DNA from: Syncephalastrum monosporum B8922
Taxonomy: Eukaryota > Mucoromycota > Mucoromycetes > Mucorales > Syncephalastraceae
Direction of reading: 5' to 3'
Length of the DNA: 64,000 nt
Assembly (NCBI GenBank): GCA_000697355.1
Contig: JNEN01000858.1
Coordinates: 1 to 64,000, forward strand
Shown here: in pieces, positions 1 to 10,611 of the stretch
Layout of the letters: each line of letters begins with the position of its first letter
Position numbering within the stretch: position 1 is the first letter of the stretch
Program-made: the position numbers and the translations under genes
Notes under the pieces: model-generated
Databases searched by the model: none
What the model saw: only the letters and a program-made list of their open reading frames with translations
Told to the model about the DNA's origin: nothing

Positions 1-61
1 GAAACTGAAACGACGAAGATACCAATAGCAGAAAAAATTGCGCAAGGCTACCAACAACTAC

Positions 62-2435
62 ATGGACCCCATTCAACTCGAGAACCGTCAAAGATATCAG
101 TTGCAGCTTGAGCGGTCGAACGAAAACTTGCAGAAAATAGAACAACGAATAGAAGAAATTGTTCAAGAAAAGGTAGAAGGCACATCTATCAATATGCATA
201 CATACATCTACGGTAGCTAATGAATTACTGAAAATGCAATGACATCAAGAAGGCTAGCACCGCCATAGCGGAAACGAAGACGAAGCAGAGCAAGGCCGCC
301 AAAAGGGCACAGAAAAAGAGAGCCAAGAAAGAGCGAAAAGCCATTGAGCAAAAGACAGAATCCAAGGGGAAGTCGCCAAAGGAGAAGGTAAATCATCAAA
401 CCTGCAATATTTTATCTATATCCTAAATAATAACGTTGCATTAACCAGGGTACCAGTATCGCGAGAACTGGCAACTGGGTGGCCTGATGAAGCACCTACT
501 GCTCAGTAAAGAAGGCCACGCTGCTGGACCTTCCTTCGCTAATGCCGCGGAAGCCTGGCTGCACGAGACGGAGCTCACGGCCGAGGAGCTGGATGCGGTT
601 GTCGGATTGTGGCGATTTTTCAAGCCCTACTTCCCAACAACCGCTGACAGATAAATCATTCTGTCTCGGCCAGTATGTGCCGTTTGTACGACAAGCAAAC
701 AAGATTCTGGATGCCATACACGCTTCAAAAAAGAGACACAAGCTAGTACCGATTCCTTCGTGTGGCGCCCTTAGCTCAATGACGCTGGACGCTCCAACTA
801 TATGGGGTATCATAGGCGGGGCGCACTCTGACTACATTCTGCATGGAAACGACAACAAGCCCATCACGAACCTACGCACTGCCCTTGAACAGAAGAGAAA
901 TATGTTCGCTGGAATTTTCGACTTGAACAAGATCGACAACATATGCGGGTTATACAGCTTGTCCTTTGCCAATGTCATCCAAGTGACTCCAAATTTGAAA
1001 GCTCGAATTACAGGCATTCGCAGAACACCACCGCGCCGTTCCATGTGGGAAGCCAGGAGAGCATATCGTCGTCAGGCAAACACCGCAAATCGTTATTTCG
1101 AAAAGGCGAACGAAGTACAACTACAAGATCTATTAAGCAAGATCAAAAAAAGCAAGGAAGCTGTCGACAAGAAGCTTTTGAATGAAAGTATATCCCAGTT
1201 TGATCAAGCAAAATCCCAACGCGATACAAAGGACTTTTCGATGGCCATTTACAGAGTCAAAAGGGAGCTCACAAGACGTGATCAAGAACAGAAAGACCGT
1301 AAAGGCAAAGGAAAGATGAAAGAAGTTAAAGTTGCAGACACGCCACCAGCTGGTCTATCACCAAGCCGACCATCACAGAAGGAGCACGGGTTGGAAGATT
1401 ACGTCGACATGATCGACCTGAGTGAGCTCAGGAACAAGAACGCCAAGTTTGGGCTGAGCGGAACCGATTATGGTTTATGTACATTGGCGACGTCGGTGAA
1501 CATCCCGACCGACCGAAATCAGCACGGTGGTTTACCACCAGCAAGAAAGGCCCACCTCCTGAAGACCAGCGCCAAGCAGCTGCACCATGAGTCCTTCACC
1601 GCGAGACACCTGCGAGTCATCAAGACTCAGAAGAGCTTTCATCCGTGCGTCTCTGCCGCCGAGAACGCTCTTTCAGCAGCAAGCTTGTCTGCCTGTCGAG
1701 ATGTCGCCGACTTGCTCAAAGCGCATGAGGTTTGTACTCAAATTAAGACTGTTGATTATGGCATTAACTTTAAAAAATATACATCAGATGCGCAAAGAGA
1801 TGTCTCCGCATTTGCGTTGGTTCTACAACAGTGCACGACTTGCGTCCCTCAATTACACGGCAGAGATAAAAAAGAAACGCGCATATCAGCGCTATGCCGC
1901 AGAGGAACGCAAGCTTGCAAAGAAGCACACAAATGCGAAGGCAATACCCATACGTTTCATTGGAAACAAAGGGACTGGTGTCGGCTCCACAATCAGAGGT
2001 CATCTTCGGTACGGCGGCAGGAAGATGCGGCAGTTCGAGGCCAGACACGCTGTCGTAGCCATTACCGACGAGCACCGAAGCTCACAGACTTGCAGCTGCT
2101 GTCTTCAGCCCATCATCCATCCTCATTACCGCCAAAAAGGCCAGAGCAAAGTGAATCTAGGCGTCTCTCGCTGCGTCAATGCAGAATGCGACCTTGTTAA
2201 GCAGGGTATGGGGACCCAGGGTCGTGACAAAACGGCAGCACAATGCATCGCTCTCGCTGGCGCCAGCAAAATATTCATTGGCGAAACCTTGCTGCCCTTC
2301 GACCAATACGCCACAGTAATGATCATCGGACAACATCAGTGGCATCGCTTCCCCCCTGCCCCATCTCTCCTTCTTTTCTCGCTTATAATGCACCCCAAAG
2401 CCCCATCCCATCCCATCCCATCCATTGCAAAATAA
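62..2435 (+). CDS. Fanzor (eukaryotic TnpB-like RNA-guided nuclease), N-terminal part frame-broken
   Basis: Fanzors are eukaryotic homologues of transposon TnpB; characterised ones are RNA-guided DNA endonucleases with a RuvC-like fold. The body is read at 542-1729 joined to 1788-2435 across a phase-0 58-nt intron (GTTTGT...ATCAG). The RuvC-I motif GTDYGLCTLATSV has its Asp codon at 1466-1468. After the intron come a basic stretch, IGNKGTGVGSTIRGH, then TDEHRSSQTCSCC (Glu codon 2070-2072, zinc knuckle) and a second Cys pair (CVNAEC). RuvC-III is GRDKTAAQCIALAG, Asp codon 2226-2228. The N-terminal segment (WQLGG..., LWRFFKPYFP, then YVPFVRQANKILD) is also Fanzor-like. Upstream Lys-rich exons at about 62-172 and 250-387 (introns 173-249 and 388-448) seem to belong to the gene, but the frame is lost at the 388-448 splice and again near 640-673. 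Start is uncertain: the left window edge, ATG 62, ATG 486 or ATG 542. The last 40 or so residues look non-homologous. Family is confident; activity is not. Confidence 0.85.
388..673 (+). other. Frame discontinuities in the Fanzor N-terminal coding region
   Basis: Coding-quality sequence at 451-650 is open in the frame of base 451 and reads YQYRENWQLGG through LWRFFKPYFPTTADR before a TAA at 652-654. The next conserved block (QYVPFVRQANK) is one frame further on, from about 671, and no GT-AG intron can join the two without deleting the FFKPYFP block. The preceding intron 388-448 (GTAAAT...AACCAG, 61 nt) also leaves the reading one base out of phase. Two such breaks suggest a decaying copy or a sequencing error. 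Translation could restart at the intact ATG at 542. Confidence 0.55.
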
Positions 2436-4771
2436 AAAGTTCTCAGCATCTACAAACAAGAAAACATGAGAATGATTAAGCCTCACACATAACAGGTCTC
2501 GCTTTATATCATTCACCGAATGGAAGTATAACCGTGCATCAACATTTGGCTTAATCTCGTGTATATTTATAAGTACGACAAGGTCCGTAGCGGTAGCCAC
2601 AATCCTCGAGTATTTTCTCTCTGTGTCAATGTGGGCCATCCTTGACAGACTACGACAAGTCGCTCCGCGTCATGGATTGATCCCTTTACCTTTGATAGAG
2701 TGATTCTGTGGCTGAAGTATGTTATTGTCTGGTTACCAGAAATGCGCCCATGCGGTATTGAGCAAGTGCAATGGACATGATTCCCGTTTGTATGAGACGA
2801 CGATTACATTGTACTTATTCTATATTTCCATATGTCACTATGGATAACATCAGCCGTCGATGGGCGATGTACTGTATATCTACAATATGTCGACATCGCC
2901 AGAGAGGTTTCATCTGATATGTAACAGGTTGCTACTCACGGAACTAGTCTTCTGTTATATATATCCTTTCCATCTTTGACATGTTCGGACCATTACACTC
3001 ATTCCGTACGGTGTATTTTTATTAAAATTGGTATGCCTGCAGGACGTATTGTGGTCTTGATCCCCTCTATTGATGATAGACACAATGGAAACAAATACAT
3101 AGGCCGCCTAAGCTAGCAATATGATGGCGACGCATGGGCTCCAGCAGTTCCCTCCCAAAGGCTGTCTATTATTATCAACTATTATGATGTTCCCCTACTA
3201 AGCAATGCAGAGGTTCGATTGTAGCCGATTCAGCACCTAATGCATCTCTTGACTTTGCGAATGTTGTCTGACGAGATATGAAGTCAAGAATGACTTTGAT
3301 ATCTGATGCCACTCCCGTGGAAAACGTCTGACATCAGCCCTTTTTCTTTAAAAAAAAAAGGCATTCTCTTTTGTGCCTCTTTTTCCCACTCGCAAATGTG
3401 ATACCTGAACAGGTCAATGTATACTTTGAAACGCGATAATAATTTTGACGTCGATCCCTATCAGTGTCCGCTTGTCTGCTTTCCTATCCCCATTGGTGTT
3501 CACTGAGTCAATGTTCTTGTCTCACAGTTGATCGAGGCCCATCTTATATAAAGTCCAGCTGGTCTCTCCCACGTCTGCTTTTCTTCTTCTTTTCTTTGTC
3601 CTTCTCAAAGTCATTTTCTCCGGCAAGTACATTTATACATAGAACTATGGGTATAATCTAACAGAGACAACATAGACGACACGAGGTCCCCTCAAGTCCC
3701 TCTGCCACCGGTTGCTCGTCCATGCACCGGTGTGCACGATAGTAAGTTGTCGCGTTAAAAATACAAGACATTGGACATCTTTAACATTGTTCCAACGTAT
3801 ACGTAGCTTGTTGTATTGCGTTTCTTCCCTTCTGTCTTCTCTCCCGTTTGCGTGTCTCTTCCTCTCTTCCGCTCGCGCCCTCCCATCCAGAGGTTTTTTT
3901 TTCCGCTTTTTTCCTCTGTCCGTAAGTGAATTGAACTGCATAAGAAACTGAGACATGACAACTGATACTTTTGATGTCAGGTCCGTTCCTTTCCCATTCC
4001 GTTCCTTTTGTCCTCCCTCCTTTTGTCCTCCTCCTCCGCCCTAGCCTACGGTAGAAGCCGGTAGTAGTTTAAACCTTTCATCATAGGCATATACCCAAAT
4101 GTCTCCAGCCCCACCCATCATGGTAAGTGACTCACACGGGATGAAATATCTTGAGACATGGGTTTTAACAAAAGGAATTAGACGCGTGCCCTCCACGGGC
4201 GCGTTAGTTAGATGAGGTGGCGGCCTGCCGCCTTGCGCGCGCAATAACGAACCTGGCTCTGCCGTAGGTATGTAGAAAGTGCACTTCAGTCTAACGACCA
4301 ACTGACTTTGGAATGAATCTCGATAGGCTAGTTTACAAATACGTACTTAATCGTATGCATATTCAAACAAAGTCTAATTTGTACCCAACACAAGTGCGTT
4401 GCATTTATCAAATAACCATTGGAGAGTAGGACAATACTATAGCAAGTTAGCAAGAGTTCACGATAACATGTCTATTAGTGTTCTGAGATTGCGTCTATAT
4501 CTGTTTCGGATTAGTAGAAAGACCTGCAAAGCCAAGGTTCCTGGTAGGTGTGAAACAATCACCGCAATGAACGACAGGATTAAAATCCTAAATGGAAAAG
4601 CCGATCCCATCTGATAGGTTCGTATTGTTTTACATATAGTGTGGTCAGCGTTCCTATAATATGAATACATACCATTTAGGTCATGAAAAGAAGTATCACT
4701 CGGTCGACTAACCAAAGATAGACAGCTGCACGCTTTTACTGATTAGCTAACTTCGTAAAGTGGCGTGATAT

Positions 4772-4795
4772 TAACATGAATCTATGTTCATGTTA
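4772..4795. repeat. Perfect short inverted repeat (hairpin)
   Basis: TAACATGAA at 4772-4780 and TTCATGTTA at 4787-4795 are perfect reverse complements separated by six bases. It lies in non-coding sequence between the Fanzor and the POM33-like gene. Function unknown; it may be chance. Confidence 0.6.
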
Positions 4796-5273
4796 GTATA
4801 CATACGATAACTGGGAAAGAAAAGATACAGCCCCTGTTTACGTGTTACTTCACTTCAAGAAGCGACCGATCACTTTTACAAGAATGCACGGACTCGCAAC
4901 TCAGTACTATACTGTAAATAAGAGTGATACAGTGGAACCTTTCCTGTCTAACAAGAGAATGACGTCCTCTGCTTTCGTACATGAGTAAGTATGCTTCGAG
5001 AAAACGTCACCGAACAGGTAAAGTTTAAAAAAATTCCATCTATCTTCTATGTGCAAATTTGATCATTGTGCATTTCTCTACTCGCGTGAAAATACATCCA
5101 GGATCAGAACTCATTTCATATATGTTGTATGGTCCATGCTGTATGTATGATTATTGCTTTACTCATCAAATTCTGTCAGTAACCGTGCATCTTCGTACAT
5201 GTTCAGCTGATGGCAACAGAAATAGATAGAGCTAATGCAATACCAAGAGATGTCCATCAGGAAACGGGGGGTC

Positions 5274-5306
5274 ATTGTGCAATCTCGTTAAATTAGGTTG
5301 CACAAT
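5274..5306. repeat. Perfect short inverted repeat
   Basis: ATTGTGCAA (5274-5282) and TTGCACAAT (5298-5306) form perfect 9-base arms around a 15-base spacer. It lies about 280 bases beyond the 3' end of the POM33-like gene. It could be a stem-loop in a transcript or a small element end; nothing else supports either. Confidence 0.55.
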
Positions 5307-5587
5307 ATGTGCTCTTGTCTTTCCGTTACAGGCAAGACTGTGCACGTACGCTTGCTTGCTCTGACTTGTTCACTGATTTGGTACTAGAGTCGTCACGCAC
5401 GGTTGATGGAGTGGCAGTAGCATGGTCTTCATTACTATGGAAGCAAAGGTTGCTTTATATATAAAGTAGAGGTAATGACTGCTTGACGCGGATATTCCCC
5501 TTCCAGGCTATCAAAAAAAGCCAAACATGTGAAATCAAGAGACAGGAAGAAAAAGATAAAGCAAATAAGAAAGAAGATAGCTGTGAA

Positions 5588-6639
5588 TTAGCGGGCAGGT
5601 TGCTGCTGCTGAACAACCTGAGCGCCGAAACGCTGGATCATGTCCTTGATGGTGATGTAGGCACGGCCAACGGCAGGAGGCACGCGTGGATCGCTGGTAA
5701 GGCGGTCGAAGGTGACACGCAGATGAGTGAAGGCCTGGCGCGTATAAGACGACATGTGGTATCGGAAGCGCAGGAACTGCGCATAGAGAAGAATGGACAT
5801 GATTTGGAATCTATGGTGGAGAATAAGTCAACATCGCGTCCCATCCCAGAGTATACCATTGTGACTTACTGGAAGATGCCGAGGAGCAAGCGACCCATGA
5901 TACCAATCACCTCAATCTGAGCAACGAAGCGCATGGCAGGTTCATAGTTGCTGTCCTGCCAAGCCTTGAGGCGCTGCTGCGTCTTGGCCTGCCATGAAGA
6001 CGCGCCGGCAGCACCCTGAGCAGTGGGGAACACGGTGGGGATAATGTTGCTGCGAACATAGTTCAGAGAGTGAAAGAGAGAGAAAGTTGCATAGGGAATC
6101 AAAGTCACTGCGACAGATGAGGAGTGCACAGACACAAGTTTTGCGCTCGGTCAGCCAAGATATCCTTATTTCCTTCATAATGATTCGAATTACCTGTCAT
6201 TGGTTTGGAGAGACACCAGTAGAAAGCCAGGACCATGTACTGTACATTTTCATCCATGATGAGGCGCTGCATATAAGCAGCATTCACTTTGGGGATCTGT
6301 GCAAGATAATATTGTAGTGAGTGATACAGTACAAAGGCACACACACAGCCCAAGACTTACACCGTGGCTCTTGTATACAACAACGCCATAAGAGGTCAGA
6401 GCACCGAAATAAGCTAATCGGTAGGGCCATTGGCCGGATCGGAAAGTGACAACAGACAACACATGGAGGGCAGTACCAATTATGACGAAAAGGTGACCGA
6501 CGAACCAACTGAATTGAAGAGTCTAAAAGAGCAACATGGTGAGCAATGAAGAAGGATATTCGAGTGATAAGTAGCACTTTACCTGGACGAGGCCGAGGAT
6601 ACGGTCTTGGACTGATCCGGATGACGCTGGCTGTGGCAT
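5588..6639 (-). CDS. POM33: Pom33/TMEM33-family membrane nucleoporin/ER protein
   Basis: Five exons on the minus strand: 6583-6639, 6361-6522, 6296-6194, 6107-5870 and 5810-5588. They give a 260-residue protein, close to the usual 250-280 of the family. All four introns (60-86 nt) are GT...AG and close the frame. Several hydrophobic segments are visible (FVGHLFVIIGTALHVL; YRLAYFGALTSYGVVVY; MVLAFYWCL; a segment around IGIMGRLLLGIF), together with the typical FSLFHSLNYVRSNIIP block after the third segment. The C-terminus is polar and ends in a Q-run. In yeasts Pom33/Per33 (fission yeast Tts1) sit in the nuclear envelope and ER and help nuclear pore distribution and ER shape. The assignment rests on this motif and the topology. 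ATG 6637-6639 is the only start that feeds the first donor. Confidence 0.85.
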
Positions 6640-7653
6640 TGAGTACGGGAAAAAGAGTAAAATTTACGCTGGTGTAGAAGATACGTGTCTATTCACTGCT
6701 TGCCCGTGTTTGCCCCGCCGTTCTCAGCTTCTTTCTCAGCCAACTCCCTACCCTGTCCAATCATAAATCACATTCGAAACCCTTTCTCCTGGTTGAAGCA
6801 CATCAACACCATATTTTCTTCTGTCCTCTTGTTTACATTTCGACCTTTCCATATTCTATTAAAACATAATTATCATATGTGAGAAGATGCTGCTACTATG
6901 ATACTGTGTTGCTTTATTTGCTCTGAGGGAGAAAGACAGAGAGATAAATCATTTCCATTCTTCCGCCTTGCCATCAAAACTCCATACATATTGGGTGTTT
7001 TCAGCGAGTTTTTTTTTTATTTTTTTTTTTGCATGCGAGATGCATTGGGTGCCTTTACGTCATGTGCCGTGCACAGAGCACCGCACTACCCATTGAAGTC
7101 AATTCTGTGCATCCAATGACCTAATACAGGAATTTCGACTAAAGCCGTCCGTCGATACAACAGGTGGAAGCCGTTTGCCGAAGCATTTTCACGAACAGCA
7201 TGTATAACCGACCACCTGATCCAGCTCCTACCTACGTTTTCTGTGATGAATCTTAAAGTGACTTTCCTTTGGCCTCCACTGCTTATTTTTGAGTGCACAT
7301 TCATAACATGCATGCAGTCTCTTTGAAAACAATGCGACGTTTCATGGGTCTGTTTCGTACATAATATTGTATGTGCATACAAAATAAAGATTGGTGATAG
7401 ACAGGCATGCCGAGCCATTTGTTAGGTATACTCAATCATCACGCTGCATCTTACATATATTAATTCAAGTACATGCGAACTCTACATACAGGAACGTTGT
7501 TTGGACTGATCGGTCATAGATACCCTTGCATTTCATCCTGCACTGCGCTACGTAGTGACCCTTTCAGTTGATACTTGGTCACACTTTATACAAATGCAAA
7601 ATAAAAGGGAAATTTTTAGCTCAGTGGGGAATATCCATCCCTTCAGGATGTCG
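6640..7653. other. Intergenic, no gene seen
   Basis: Contains the promoter side of the POM33-like gene (reading leftwards from 6639) and AT-rich sequence with T-runs at 7012-7031. No open frame shows conserved motifs or plausible spliced structure. Confidence 0.5.
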
Positions 7654-7926
7654 CTAGGCAACAATAAAAGGAAATTTGCTGCACTCTGTGACATACACGG
7701 TCATGCCAGGACCAAAGGGCAAGTCCGGGGTGGCCCAGACCAACACAATGACGTCCCTAGTCTCACCATACTGTAGATCAACAAACAAATAAATGCATCG
7801 TAGCGTAGTCAATATATACGTTCGTTATAGCATTCGAAGTATAAGTACATACTCACCTACTGACAAGCCAATGTGAAGTAATAGACAGCAGAGCGAGAAA
7901 ACGGACCACATGCGAGGCATGTCCAT
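7654..7926 (-). CDS. Possible small secreted peptide, 60 residues, two exons
   Basis: A minus-strand candidate too short for a usual ORF search. Exon 1, 7861-7926, reads MDMPRMWSVFSLCCLLLHIG, a plausible signal peptide; ATG 7918-7920 is an alternative start. A 90-nt intron (GTAGGT...CTACAG, 7771-7860) joins in phase 0 to exon 2, 7654-7770, coding YGETRDVIVLVWATPDLPFG... and ending in TAG. The stronger-looking donor GTGAGT four bases further on would put the second exon out of frame. I recognise no family. The case rests on the hydrophobic leader, the intron signals and the frame; chance cannot be excluded, and further exons may exist. Confidence 0.33.
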
Positions 7927-9195
7927 CTACTTAAGGAAACATGCGGGTTTCCCTTTTTTCTTTCGTTCACAAGAGAGAAAGAAATGGGGACCAACCCTTC
8001 GGCTCATGAGGCGAGTCAGGCGTCCTACTAGGCGGCACGCTTCTCCGTTTTCGGCATGACGCCAAAAAAAAAAAAAAGAGCAGCAAGTGCCCTGTTTGAG
8101 GCATAATAAGGAGCAAATGTATTTTCTTTTTCACTCTCTTTTCCTTGTGATGTAAATGTATCGGCTTTTTCGGGAGGCAACCCGACGTGCATGTGTATTA
8201 TGCGGTCCGTGTGCTGTCTCCTTCCCATTTCTTCGATATTGATAAATCATGGAGCCTCACACACATCACATCATCCCAGCACGATGACGATGATGATCCT
8301 GGCTACCTCAATCATACAAAGCAATTATCACCTGGCCAGATCTCTCGCTAATTACTTACTCCCTCTTCCCCCTACCTCTTCCTACACACGTAGTGTCTAT
8401 AATTACTCATTATTCATTATAATTATTATTATTACCTTCCAACTGTCCTGCTCGTTTGTACTTTTCCCCCCTGCATAAGAACTGGGATTGCTGTCAAGTC
8501 AATGTTTGTGCGTATCTCCCTGACAAGGCCACACCTTGTCTCCCTCCCTCCTTTGACACACTCTTTTTCTCGCACGTACCTTGGCGTTCACCCTCATCTC
8601 CATTAACTTGCCTTTATTCTTTTACACAGCCTTGCCAGGTAAACAGCTTGTGTGCTTGTTTTTCTCTTTCTTTTTTCGGGGGTGAACTTGCCCTGTGACC
8701 TCCCTCAGCACTCAATGCCCCACCGTGCATAGCACGAAACATACATGTGCTCCTAACGTGATACTCTACTGTTTTTTGTATAATCAACCGCGCGAAAAAG
8801 TTATCTTTATAGAAAAATTAGGTTTTAGTATAAGACTGGGGAGGAGGACATATATAAAAAAACAAAAATAAAAGCAAAACAAACGATATATACTAAGCTA
8901 CTACTACTTTTTTTGAGGAGAATAAGGGAAAGCATATACATAGAAACAGCCGCTGGGAATAAGTTGTGAGATAAAAAAAGAAGAGTAAGAAAAAAATAGA
9001 ACAAGAGTTTGAGAGATTACGGAGAGCCGACGAACGCGCGCACGCACGAAAGGGATGAAGTCCTGATCGAGGGGTTGGCGAGGAGCTGGTTTGGAGTACG
9101 GAGTGGGGCATATGTTGGGGGTGTATATGGTGTTGGTTGGTTGGGTGTATCTTGATTATGTGTGTTGTTGAGCATAACAGGGTATATGTACACAA
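7927..9195. other. Intergenic; 3' flank of the zinc-finger gene, low complexity
   Basis: Includes an A-run at 8063-8077, pyrimidine-rich sequence at 8330-8680 and an AT-rich block at 8770-8990 that is probably the 3' UTR of the minus-strand zinc-finger gene. No supported gene. Confidence 0.5.
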
Positions 9196-10045
<850 letters not shown>

Positions 10046-10611
10046 GGTGTTGATTAAAGTAGCGTTGATACGTTTTGTAACAGAAAAAAAAGGTTTTGGA
10101 TGTAAGAAATATGACGCTTGAAGAGCGAGTGCTTTTATAATAAAGAGGAGAAGGGAGAAAGGAAGGGGGGGGGGGTTGTCCGGGGGGGGGGACATTTTAG
10201 GTTGCAAGGCAGGTGCCACAAACAGAACTGTGACAAGCTCGAGCCGACCGACAAGGGAGATCCATCACCCCCAAAGGCTCCTTGAAGCCCTTCTCGAAGC
10301 GGTTGGGCTGACAATGAAATCCACGTTGTAAAGCCTTACAGGGCAAGTGGGGCAAATCTGCAAGTACCTATCGGATGCTGGGGGCACGAGCCACGCAGAC
10401 AAGACGACCCGGTGTGGTGCGACATTGGCGTGCCACAGCCCCAACTCCGATGCTGCATCTGAGTTGCTTGCCCACATGGCTGCTGAGACACTCGCACAAA
10501 CGATACGTAATGGGGGGTAACGACGTCCTCTAAATACACTTTATTTACTGCTTTCAACTGCCGCTTCTGGCATCCCAAAAGGCCGTGCGCCTTTCATTAT
10601 ATTATATTATT
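10046..10611. other. Intergenic between the zinc-finger and MetRS genes
   Basis: The zinc-finger 5' side has an AT-rich block (10135-10145) and paired G-runs. The 10260-10560 stretch is GC-rich and unlike typical local intergenic DNA, with a minus-strand 70-codon open frame (10265-10477) of no recognisable family. I looked for SRP, RNase P and tRNA signatures there and found none convincing. Confidence 0.45.
10165..10191. repeat. Paired G-runs (11 and 10 G) upstream of the zinc-finger gene
   Basis: G 10165-10175 and G 10182-10191 are separated by TTGTCC, about 120-146 bases upstream of the zinc-finger start. Together they could form a G-quadruplex on the plus strand, the template strand for that gene. 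Homopolymer lengths may be inexact. Confidence 0.7.

Larger units (their letters stand above)
2436..5587. other. Gene-poor region between Fanzor and the POM33-like gene
   Basis: No open frame here has recognisable protein features. The first few hundred bases should be the Fanzor 3' flank, where a guide (omega) RNA would be expected in an active element, but I cannot delimit one. I see a TATA-like ATATAAAG at 3546-3553 followed by pyrimidine tracts, a T-run/A-run pair at 3341-3359, CT-rich low complexity at 3560-4030, and two short inverted repeats (listed separately). This stretch could be remnants of the mobile element plus promoter or UTR sequence. Confidence 0.5.

Noticed and set aside
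598..673. Intron 598-673 (GT...CAG) to rescue the Fanzor frame
   Set aside because: It would restore the frame but would delete the LWRFFKPYFP block that looks conserved in the family; a frameshift is the simpler reading, though RNA-seq should decide.
3645..3961. Overlapping Lys/Arg/Glu-rich frames on the minus strand
   Set aside because: They arise from CT-rich low complexity on the other strand; no start or splice context.
4458..4715. Minus-strand 85-codon frame with a signal-peptide-like segment
   Set aside because: A leader-like stretch is followed by a possible intron and a short second exon, but the donor (GTCTTT) is poor and no conservation can be seen.
10261..10560. GC-rich interval possibly encoding a structured RNA (SRP or RNase P)
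   Set aside because: A TTGTAAAG block looked like the 5' part of fungal SRP RNA, but the conserved GNAR/GGAGCAG apical motifs and RNase P signature blocks are absent; the evidence is too weak.
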